A stretch of DNA of 64,000 bases from Rallus limicola (Eukaryota > Chordata > Aves > Gruiformes > Rallidae): assembly GCA_022605955.1 (NCBI GenBank), contig JAKCOZ010000039.1, positions 5,885,501-5,949,500 of the forward strand. The letters run 5' to 3'. Positions 35,201 through 47,200 of this stretch are shown piece by piece. The position numbers were made by a program, and so were the translations under genes. The first letter of the stretch is position 1, and each line of letters begins with the position of its first letter. The notes beneath the pieces were generated by a model. The model searched no databases. It was given only the letters and a program-made list of their open reading frames with translations, and was not told where the DNA came from.

Positions 35201-38200
35201 TGGTTGATCACTGAGGAAGAGAAACATTAACCATGAGAGAGAACACGTTATCTTTTCTGTTGTTGCCTGTTGGCACACTGAACTATATTCTTCTTTCAGA
35301 GGCTTTGCCAAAGATGGACTGCTCATATTTTAACAAAAGTTTTCATGAATGGGCTTAATACCTCCAAGGTACATACACTTGGAAGAGGTTCCAAACCTGC
35401 AGCTTAAAAAACATTTATTTAAACAAAGTGTTCTTTATAAATATCTCTATTGGAGTCAGAAGGCACAATTTATAGGACTCATTAATTATTGCAACTGATA
35501 CTGCTTAGTGAACAGAATTTATCAAACTGCTGTAGAAATTGGAGCATTTGAACACTCACTGGGAACTACTTGTGGTTTTTAGACTTGTAAATGAATATTT
35601 GCATTTCAGGTGATCTGAAGACATTCTGGACTCAGCTGGGAGGTAGAAGAGTGGATGTCATATTTGAGCAGATGCAAAATGTGCTGCTGTTGCTAAAGCA
35701 AAAGATCAAGAATGGAACTGCCACTAACCAAGGTTTGAAAACTTTGTAACAGTTGAGCTAGACTGCAGGGAAGCCATGCCCTGCTTTGCGTGGGGCTGAG
35801 TGGTATCCACCACAATTTGGGTATCTCTGCATTTAAGTGATTTAGTGATTAGTGGTTTTAAGCAATTTTAAAAATATACCTGCTTTTTAGAAGGAGACTA
35901 ACAATTTCAGATGTATTTTGCCAGTATACTTCTTCAAACAGTGTGTGGTTCTTAAGCACATGGGACTGAAATGTTTGTTTTTGAGAAGTAATGCAATATC
36001 TGCAGAAGTTTTAGCCTTTCAGGCTTATCTCGGTGAACTGAACTGACTTGGCATGGGATTATAATCATATAAGAATTATTTTGTGTCAAAGACACCATTA
36101 TAACTTGGAACATTAATAGAAAAATATGACAGGAATGCATTTAAGATTGTTCCTGTTTTTCATGGAAATATGTTTATCTACATCAAAATCAGAAGTCTGA
36201 TAACCTTGGAGTAGTACACAGTTTCTTTATACTGGTTTATTTAATTCTGTAAACATACCTTTTTTTTTTTTTAAATTGTCACCTACATAAATGTGATCTA
36301 TAGATTTTATTGGGGTTTTGTGCAATATAACCTACAGTAGTGTAAGATGCTTTTAAGCTGGTATAGCTACACAGTCTGCATTGTACTGCTTGCTCTAAAT
36401 TGGTAGTGCACTTTTTTGTGCACTTGGGCTCCCATACCTCAATTTTTATGACAAAATATCACAGCAGTACATAAACAAATGGTTAAATTTGAGGTTTTAT
36501 ATGCTCAGATTTCAAAAGATTTCAAACTAAAATACTAACATGGATTTTGCTGACATTTTTCTGCCACCTTCTAATATTTACTGAGTGGGGTAAACGGTTG
36601 AGACAGAACTGGTCTCCTCTTAGTGTTCTCACTATATGAAGGTCATTTCCACCAATTTAGGAGTAGCTTTAATTTGGTCTGCCAAGATCTGACCCTTTCT
36701 AGCAGGAAGGTGATAGTCTGATGACAAAGAGAGGAACTTGAGATAAATTGTGTTTACATTTATTGCTGCCACTGGAGGCTACTGGTTTGTGTGTGGAAAC
36801 ACTCCAGCAGCTGTCTAAGAAGCTGATTCGTGGCTACCAGTATGAGCTGTAATCTTCCTATATTTCGTAGATGGGTGTATTAAGGGCTGTGTTGCAGAAG
36901 GTTTCTAGTAGCATGTCTTGTGTTAGCATAGTGAGGGGAAAAAAGTGCCTCTGGAGGATTTGCACCTTGTTTTCTCCAGTATCACTGTCCCTATAATCAT
37001 TATTTAAATTACATTTCATACTTGTTTTGGTTTTTGCACAGAATGCTGGCAGGCTTGGGCACTGGTGAATGAAGCTAATCTAAGTGACCTCTTAACCTTG
37101 ACAAAGGGTACGTGCATCTCGATTGTATTTATTTGGTATGTGGATTTTACTCACCGGGAGCTTATTTCTTTAGATGAAATCAATAAAATAGGTACAAAAA
37201 AAGCATTACAAGGGAAAAATTGTAATTATTATTTTCCCCAGGTACTGGGCTGTGGACTCTCATCTGGATTTGTGCTTTTGTGGTTCGTGTGTATGTGTAT
37301 ATGGCGTGTACTTAGTGAAGAGCATTTGAACTAGTGAGCCCTGACGAACCGGAGCTGGCTGCAGGCAGTCATCTTGCCCATGGCTCCACTAGCTGTGATA
37401 CCTTGGCATCCTTTTACCTCAAATAATGAATTCTGTATATGTGTTTTATGTGCATATTGTATCCATACACTTTGAAAGCTATAGGGATGATTCCAAGGTG
37501 CAAATCACCTGGTGCTCTGTGAAAAAGAGTCACTCTTCATGATGCATTTCTTCAAGTTTGTCAATACACACCTCAGCTTTTCCCCATTGGGGAAAGAGAA
37601 GGGGAGAGGAGAGAGGAAGAGCAGGAGAAAAAGCATGAGAGGGGGTGTGTCATGCTCACTTGCACACCTATATGCAAGTGCATGACTTTTGTATAAGTTA
37701 TAAAAAGTGCTTTTTGAGGGTTGGTTTTTTTTTTTCAGTAGGGCATTTCCTAGGATGCTCTTTGTGTTCATAGCAATGCGTTGGTTTTAATGTATTTTGC
37801 CAATCATCTCTTTAGTAACTAGGTTCGATTATAAATTGGAATGTGGATTTCTGAAGTGCTTGCTTGCTTGCTTTCACATTTTTTTTTTAGAAAGTGATGT
37901 GTTTGATGGAGATGGCAAACAAGAAACCAAACCGAAATTGCAGTGTCGTCTTACATATGGCAACACTGCTTCCTCTGGAGAAGGTTCTCACAGGTCAGTG
38001 TATTTCATTTTCAGTTCCATATTGACATGTTCTTTAGTGCATTTGAGAGAGATTTTAATCTTTCTTGCATTTCTAAATTCAACATATTAACCCCAGTTTT
38101 GAATCCTGCCAGTTTTCAAAGTGAAAGTATTTTTCTAACTTGACCTACATGGAAAACCCGAGGTTTTGAGTAATTTGTCTAATTTGCCATGTGAGAATGT

Positions 38201-41200
38201 TGTACAAGAAGACAGGGCTTTAGGTCATGAATAAAGATCCATGAGTATTACCTGGATTATCGGGGTTAGGACTGAACAAGGTTTGAGTTTGGTTCTCGGT
38301 CTTTTACAAACTGTGCAGATTGTCAGGCACATGACTTACTATCTCTGTATTTAGCCTCAGGTACTGATTTGGAAGGTGGGAGTAAAAATAGCATTCCTTT
38401 TACTTTTTTTTTTTTTTTCATTTATTTTCAGTGTCCTTTCTGTGATTTATCATGTAAGGTTGTTTACTTTCTTTTTCCTAAGAAGAAGCAGTTTCTAGTT
38501 TGGGGTTTTTTTAAACATGCCTTCATATGATGATAGGAGAGTAACACAATGCAAACAGCAATTCAGTGAAACTCTTGGACTTGAGCAGAGGGCTCCTGTG
38601 CTAGTAATATTGAACCACTAAAAATCCGAGCATTTTACTGTTTGTCTAAGATGCTGTCCTTTTTTCTTTTTCTTTTTTTTTTTTTAAATTCCAAATAGCA
38701 AAAAGCTGGAGATGGAAAAAACATGTTCAGGAAGTAAAGAAGCATCTAGCAAAATTCAGGACTTGCCTTTAAACCAGCAGTATCAGAACCACAAGTGCTC
38801 TAGTGCATGTCTCGACAACAGAGCAGCGGGCTTCTACAAGGGTGAGAATCCCCTGAAGATACCAATCCTGTTCCACTTCCAGCGCCGCCATGCAAAAGCA
38901 GACTGCCTTTCCAAGTCGCTGGATGTGAATTACAAAGCCCCTTGCGGTCGAAGCCTGAGAAGCTTTCAAGATGTGCAAAATTACTTGTTTGAAACGGAAT
39001 GCAACTTCTTGTTCGTCGATCACTTCTCCTTCAACACCTACGTGCTGTTGGGCAGGAACACCGTCCATCCCAAACCCCTGGTGTTTGACTTTGACATTAG
39101 CAATGGAGCTGAGTCTGTTCCCATTTCCTTTTGTAATGACCTTGACCGTGCGAGGTTGCCTTATTTCAAATACCGGAGGGCATCGTGGCCGCGAGGATAT
39201 TATCTCAACAATCTCTCCAGCGTGTTTGTTGATTCATGTGACTGCACAGATGGCTGCATTGATAGGTAGGTGGAAAAATCTAATCCTAGGGCAAGAGATG
39301 CGTGATGCCTTGGTAGTAGAGTGGCGGGGTAATTGTGAAGGCACGCGGTACCAAACAGTGCCAAATAACGAAGGACCAAGGCTGCTGGAATATCTGTGGT
39401 AGTTGTCTTGTGCCACCCTTTCTGTTGACTGGCACCACTGTGTCTTTGTCTTCCTCAGAACTTGAGTGCTTCTACCCATCCAGCCTCTCTTGTAGGGAAG
39501 AAAGCAATCAACACGGGGAGTTATTGGGTGCCTTTCCCTTTCTTCCCAAATTGGCAGTGCTTTTCCTCCAGGTGGAGCTGGCAAGCAGATCTCTCTGCTT
39601 TGGGAAAGGAGTGGGGAGAGTCTTTGTGACAGCAGAGGAAGGCTCATTTTCCTGTCAGGCAGGGAAAGGATCCTGGCATGACAACTGCATCTCCTGCTGT
39701 AGGATGGTATCCTAGAAATGGTGTGGGAAAGACTGGAGAGATCAGATCATTTGGAACTTTGAAGGTTACTGAGGGCAGATGAAGAAACATCCCCGTTCCT
39801 GGCCTCTACATCCCATCTTTCCACCCATCTAAAGAGAAACTGTGAAACCCTGTGGTCACAGAGTACCTTTATGTTCCAAGCAGTTCAAGTGATGTTGCTC
39901 ATTGATGCATTTTTCTAAAACCCAGTAACTCTGGGCTAAGTATTACTCTGTGAGAACACGGCACGGTTTGGTGATAACTTCATCTGGTTTCTTGAAGGGT
40001 GTTTGTCTGTGACCTGATTTCTGCCTGTAGTTGTTATTTGGTGTTTAACCCAGTTTGTATTATTAATATTTAGGGCAGCCCCATGTGTTGGTGTGCAGGA
40101 TAATTGCCTATGACCCAACAAGAGCTTGAACTCACAGCCTAGTACAATGAAGCTCCGGAAATTTAAGTTACTTTGTTTCAGCAGAGTGGTGGGGAACAGC
40201 AAGCACATAGCATGCTGCTGCTTTGGACTAAACTCTCCCAAGATTTGAAATGCTTTTGATGTGTGGTTTTAGGGTCAAGGTTTGGTCTGTTGCTGTTTGC
40301 ACAGATGCTGTGGGGCTTTAGAGTTGTCGTGATATAAAAATGTTGAAGAGCAGCATTATTGCTTGAATTCTCAGCTCTGCAGTGTGAAATTCTTTGCTTT
40401 CTGGGGGCTAGGGTGGGAGAAAGCCACTACTTTGTCACCTTACAGGCCAGGATGCTATGCCAGAACAGGTGTTTTTCATATGTTCATTCAATGCATTTGA
40501 CAGTGCCCTGTTTGTAATAAATGTATGTTGTACTTCACCTGTTTCCATGCGCCTTTTACGGAGCTTGGCAGAAGGATGGGGTTGGGTTGGAGACAACATG
40601 GTTATTGTAAGGCATGCACAACCAGGCAAGAGGCAATGAGAAGGGTAGGATGCCTGGAACAGCCTTGTGGAGTAAGAGTGTGTGTGGGGAAATGCAGGTA
40701 TGTGCAAAAGTGTGTCTCTGTGTATAGTCAAATGCATTTTAAATTACCTGTATTTATGTTTTATTTATGCTGCCCCAAATACATTCTGAGATGTTGTTCT
40801 GTTTAACTTTAGGTCAAAATGTGCATGCCTACAGCTCACTGCAAGAGGCTGTAGTAAAATATCCCTGTCTCCAGGTAGGAAATCATCCTGTGGATACAGT
40901 TACAAAAGACTGGAAGGTCCTGTTCCTAGTGGGTAAGAAAGACCAAACTATTAACTCTTATTTTACTCTTGGAGTGTAAGTGCTACAGGATTAAACTAAC
41001 TGCAGTTCCTGGATTACTGAAACCTTCCATTTCTGTCACAATTTTACTGACAGGTCAGGATGATATAAAATAATGTGACTTGAGTAATAAGAGAAAAAAA
41101 TGCTTTTGTATGGCAGACAGGACAATTTCACAGCTTAGTTCAAAGCCCAAGGAGTGCAAAGAGTGACACAGTGTTAGGGCCTGAGCTCCTGGACCAGCCC

Positions 41201-44200
41201 TTGTGCTGGTTCATTCAGGCACGCCAAGGGGGAAAGGGAAGGAAAACTACCACAAGGGAAGGAGGTCTGTTGCAAGACCATCATAGTGTTTGTGAGCCAA
41301 AGAAGTGGGAAGCAGCAGCCACCATTGCTTTTTGCCTTGTATCTTGGGCACCCATTTACTCTACTAGGACCAGAGTCCTAAAGAAACTATCAGCCAGCTG
41401 CTGTTGCCAGACTTGGTTATATGTGACTTCCAAAAGTCTCCAGAAGCATCCCAGTGCTGCAGGTATTCACCCTTTCTTTTATTCGCCTCCTGTAGATTAA
41501 TGTGTAACCTGGGGAAGGTGCAAGTAACCTCAGGTATTCAGGAGAGGAATTTTGCAGGGTAGCTTTCAGCAACAGCAAAGGGCTGAACCCACAGGAGCCC
41601 CTTTCAGTCCTTTGTTGCTGTGAGACATTAATTTGATTGATGTGCAGAATTAAAGTTGCCAGCAAACCCAGAAATAAATGGAGGGGGGAAAAAAAGGCAC
41701 AATTGTAAATTCTTTGAGAAATATTTTATTGAATCCTAAAACTCATGATAGCCACAGTGAGGACCAGGCAACTGGGTTGTCTTTGCTAAAATCTGTTCCA
41801 GCAGGGAATGAGGTGCTTCATAGGGATTTCTGCTTCTGTGTGATTTACTCCTATAAAATAAAGATAGAATTTAATTTTTTTAGTCTACTTCAGGAGGGAA
41901 GTTAATAATAGCAACTTTGATTTGGTAATGCATTCTTTTATACCGTGTTTTGTTCTGCTTCCTCTTGACAGAGTTTATGAGTGTAGTGTGTTGTGCAGGT
42001 GTAACAAGATGATGTGTCAGAACAGAGTTGTCCAGCATGGCATTCAAGTCAGGTTGCAAGTGTTCAACACGGAGAAAAAAGGCTGGGGAGTCCGCTGCCT
42101 GGATGATATCGACAAGGGGACGTTTGTTTGTACCTACTCAGGTAACAGAAGGTGACCTGTGGAAGATGGATAGCATAACTCTCCCTCTCCTGTGGCCTGG
42201 GCCCTGCAATTTTTTTTTTGAGAACCAAACAGGGAAATACTGGGTTGGAAGAGAAGTAAGTCAATATAATCTTAACTTGCAAGATGATCAAATGGATAGA
42301 AGAGCCTTGAAGAACTCTGCAGTGTGGTGGGACCAAATGAATAACCAAAACACTCTGGAGCAAAGCCTATCTCACACTGTTGCTTTTTCCCTCGCAGGTC
42401 TGTGCATTCTGTGCCAGGGCCTTTGTCGTGGTTTCACCCCGGCTGTGGGCAGAGATCCACGCAGCTGCCTGCTCCTTAAAGTAAAAGAGCAGGAGAAAAA
42501 GGGAAAGGGGGGGAAACAAGGGAAGGGAAAAGGAAGGGGCAAATAACTCCAAAACCAAGAAACTAAGAGGCCCGTGGGTTGGGATAAGGATAGTTTACTA
42601 AGATAACAGAAAGATAAAATATAACAATGCTAACAGGACTTTAGAGCAAAAGAATATGAAACTATTGATACACAATGCAGTTTCTCACCGAACCACACAA
42701 CTCAGGCCGCACCACCCAGAGCCGTCCCGGAACCCGACCGTCCCCCAAGACCCTCACGTCCCAGAACCGCCCCCCCTCTTCCTCCCATCAGCCCCCCTTT
42801 ATCCTGGGCAGGACGTAATTGGCATGGAATACTCTCTTTGGCCCATCTGGGTCACCTGTCCTGGCTTTGACTGTCTGACTGCAACTAGAAACATCAGGGT
42901 GTTATCAGCACTGCTTTCATTTTAACTCCCAAACACAGATTCCATCCGCTGCTACAAATGAAGTTAACTCTATCCTGACTGAAACCAGGACAGCCTTTTC
43001 CTTCAATATTAATGTATTCATGTTCTGCTTTGCCAAACAATGTTCTTGTGGTTTTGATTAAAGTTTGAACTGCAGTAGTGACTGTGACCCATCGTAGCAA
43101 ACACACAAAAAATATTTATTATTTTTCTTTCAGGCAGATTAATGAGCAGAGCTGAAGCTCCAGTGTTGGGAGGTGCTGATCAAGAGCTGAAAGAGAAGAG
43201 TGCTGGGAATGAGAGAAACAACGTCTCTTTTTCCAAAAAAAGAAAACTTAACACTGGTTGTTCAGACTCTGTGATTGAACTAGTTCATATTGGCCAAAAT
43301 AACGTTCTTCAGAAGCAGGAATCTTTGTCTCAGACTGTGGATAATGAAAAAAAATCGGTGCTGTAAGTTTACCAAAGCAAAACTAAGCATAACAAAACTA
43401 ATACTCTGCTATTCTAGAAAGTCCTTTGTAAAACTTAGAGTGGAGCTGAATGTCCTCAGTTGAGGGTGTGGGGTTTTAATTCTTTCTCAATGTTTTTGTT
43501 AGTTCTTAATTATTTCTTCTAGTGGGACAGAGTTCTTCCTCTACATTAATTTTACTTACTGTGTGTATCACTTGGCATTTTCTAGAAATCCAGTTCATCT
43601 GGGTGCACTTGATCCGTTCAGGTCATTAATCATCACACTAATTTGAAAGAATTAATAGAAGATACTTGAGATGATTTAAAGATACTTGATGATACTGGAG
43701 GATTTGATAACAATTTAGCCACTACCTGTCCTGTCCTTTGGTCTCAGCCTTTAAACCTCTTGTTCTTTGTAACATACCTTTCTTGCTAGGAGCCTTTCCT
43801 ATTAGGAGTCTTACAACACCTTGCTTTAATAGCACACTGTAGACTTTTCAGAAGGAAGTCAGAGCAATTCCTTGCTCTGCCATGCTACTTTATAAACACG
43901 TTCTTTGTACTTCTCATAAAGGATTGCAAACTCTTGCTCATTTCAGAGTAGTAAATTACTGTGGATCTTTAAGAAGCACCATGAAATGGCAAGTGAAAAC
44001 CTTTTTAAATACCTGCCACTGTATTCTCACTTGCATTTCAGTTTCTTGGAAACATAATGAATTCATGGTTTTGTCAATTACATAATTATCAGCAGTCAGA
44101 CAGATTTTACTTGTGCTAAATGCTGTTACTAAAATTGCAGAGAAGCAGAGTTTCATTCAGAAGTTGCATTTTACTGCACTGCTGTCCTAAATCTCATAAA

Positions 44201-47200
44201 TATCCTTTCCTGAGAATAAGAATGTTCTGCATGTGGCCTGTGTGGAAAATCCAAACCACATGTTATGTAATCACATCACAACTTCTTCTAGCTACTGCAC
44301 CTTTTGAATTTACAAAGGAGTTCAAATTTTAAGAAGGCCTTAGAGTAGCATTTGTTGCCATTATCAGTAGCCCAAAGCAGTACCACAAAGTTGGTGATTG
44401 TGGCAAGAAAACACATATAAACGTTTTATAGTGAAAGTTTCCTTGAAGAAGAGCTTTTACTTGCTGCTATAGATATTAAGATTAGTTTTGAAATCAGTGT
44501 TTTCTTTTGCTCTCTGAATGTAATCCAAATAAATGTGATTTTAAGTGTTTTAAGTTTATATGCCAGATACTGTTTTCCATCCTTCCTCAGGCATCTCCTG
44601 ATGTGAAGACATGAGGTTCTTTTGTGGGAGAGTATTTCCTCCATCTGCCATGTATTGCCTGTCCACCCCTGTGCCTCCCCCTCTATCCGTTAACTGCACA
44701 GCGTCTTCGCTTTCCAGTTTGAACGCTGCACTGTCAAAACTGCCAAAAGTGGTAGCAGGAACAAGGCAAAACTCTGCCTGTGGGTACTGTGTGATCTGAT
44801 ATAATAATAGTAAAGCAACAGAGAATTTGGTTCTTGGCAGGAGAACTGGGAAAGCATGTAAAAGCAGCTGCTGATCTCTCAAAAAACAGCTGACTCTTAC
44901 AAATACAATTGAGAACCCAACCTAGGTACTGAATTCTTAAAGGCAAAATGGTGACAGAACTTGGAGAGAGGCCAGACTGCAGGCTCTAGTGTAGTCTGCT
45001 CTTTGTGAACTAGAGACTGGTTGAGAAATGTGTGTTGTGAGAGTTACTTAGGAGTCTTTTTGTCATCTATAATTTCTTTTTCACCTTTCTGAACAGGGTT
45101 CATCCAGGAAATTTAAGTATTGAAACCACGAGAAGGCCTGGAAATAGAACAGTTGCTTTTCATAACCACCAGCTAAAAATGGTAATAATAATAACAGGCT
45201 TTAACAGATTCTTTTTTCACTGTGCTATTAATGTTGACCCTTTGACCTTGTACATTTAAATAGTTCTAATGATCTTTCTTCATGAGATTGTGTCACGTTG
45301 TGAGCTAAGCTGGCGTGCTGGAAGCTGTGCCCCATCCCTTCTCCATTATCAGTCTGAACATGTTCCCTGAGACCAGCACTGACTAGTCCTACAGCCTTCC
45401 CTTCCCCATCCTTCACTTTGACTTCAGCCTTGAGTTTTACGAAATCATACTCCCCTTCCACTCCCTGCTGGAACTAGCTGCAGGGTTAGGGGGTCAGAGT
45501 GCTAATATTTTTGTGATGTCTCCCCAAATAATGATTTAGCAGGGAGAGAACTCAGGAGTTGGACACAGTTTTTTTCATTCAGTGGCATAGTTGGGAGAAT
45601 TTGATCTGACCTGGGTGTGAAGTGTTGCCTGCAAATAAGTGCAAAGGTGGGGAACATAACAGGTTTCATTGCACTTAAGAAGTGCATGTGGGATTTTCAT
45701 GTTAACATTTGGCAGTGCTGTCCATTCTGGAGTTTCCATAACTAATTGCCCTTTTGTGGGGGGGAGAGGAGAAATCCTGCCACATCTGTTCATTCTATTG
45801 AAACCACGTAAAAAAGCATGTTTGGGTTTTGGTTCAGCAACTTACACGAGCATGTTTAAACTCTGGGGAAATTGTTGGGACTTAAGCCTTTGTTTAAATC
45901 TTTGATTGAGTGGGGAGTTCATTCCAGGTTATTTTGAAGGATAATTTGAAATCAAGGTAAACGCTGCCTTGCAGTAAATGTATTAACGTTTGAAAATCAG
46001 CCATAGCCTTGCGTTACAGTAGGTTTGAAACTTCAACCCTGAAGTCCTGAAAGCCTAAACTCTAGGTCCAACTTGACCTAGAGTTGCATAGAGCAACAAT
46101 GCATCACAGCCTTTTTGTTATCTTTTATTCTTTTTTTAAAGGAAATTGATACACTGGTGCACAGTGTCAGCTCAGATGAAGATAATAATTCTCGGATTCA
46201 TCAGTCAAGCAAAACAAAGATAACCAGTGGGACAAAGAAAGGTAAAGAAAGTAGGTTTGCAGAGCTATGAATGCTACACTCATTTGTTGCCCCATCGGGT
46301 GATAGGCTTAAAATGTAGAAAGGGAGCTTTGGATGTGGGCAGGCCCATTCTCAGAGTAGAGTGATGTCATCTCCATAGGCTTGGGTGGTTTTAAGAGAGA
46401 ACAGCAGTACAGAAATTATGGCTGCCTTGCATCTTACAGTGCATTACAGTACAGGGCAATGTTGATCTTGGGACATGTTGAACAGTCCTGACAGCAGCTT
46501 CTCAAGTATAGCACAGTTGTGGGGAAGCCAGTCTTGCAAATTTTATTGTATCACAACCAATATGTATTCCAGTCAACAAAAATTGAAGGGGATATAATGC
46601 AGAGGTGAGGGGGATCTCAAGCTTGAGAGGCCATGTGAAACTGATGCTATTTGCACATGCATCTTATTTACAAGGGTTTGTGATTCTCTTGGGAATTAAG
46701 GTGGAGAATGGTGATAAAATGCTCTGTGGAAGAAATCAGTCTGGAGTGGGACTTGAGGAGAGCAAGAGACTAAGTTGCTCACAGGAGACTTGAGCAAGTG
46801 TTTTATACGCCACAGCAGGAAACAGTCATTTGTGGGAGGATGCATGGAAAAGGAAAGTTGTGTTACAGACTTGCAAATAGCAAGGAAGCTGCATACATCT
46901 TGGAGAATGAAGGGTGGGGTGGATAAGAATTGAGGGCCAAACAAGGGAAAGGCTTTGGCCTTAAACCGGTGTTGAAAAATAACTTAGGTGTCCATTGACA
47001 GGATCCACTCAGCAGCAGAGGGAAGGACATCCAATGGAACTGGAACGGACTGAGTCCAGTGACACAGACAGTACAGAATCCAAAAGAAAGAGTCAATCTC
47101 TGCAGGCTGTTGGTTGTGACAAGTCAGGTGTGCTGGATGACACGTGTGTGGTGAGGCCATCCAAAAATATGCCACTAAAAGCTGACTGCAGAGGGGAAAA

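Larger units (their letters stand above)
32289..35609 (+). other. SETDB2 intron 1 (3.3 kb)
   Basis: It holds two CR1 fragments in opposite orientation (33.3-33.9 kb plus and 34.5-34.7 kb minus). A ~119-codon open frame at 32,941-33,300 has no recognisable domain. Nothing else was recognised. Confidence 0.6.

Noticed and set aside
38712..39269. SETDB2 starting at the internal ATG of exon 5
   Set aside because: The upstream exons 1-4 splice in phase and match the conserved N-terminus of the human protein, so the start is at 32,273.
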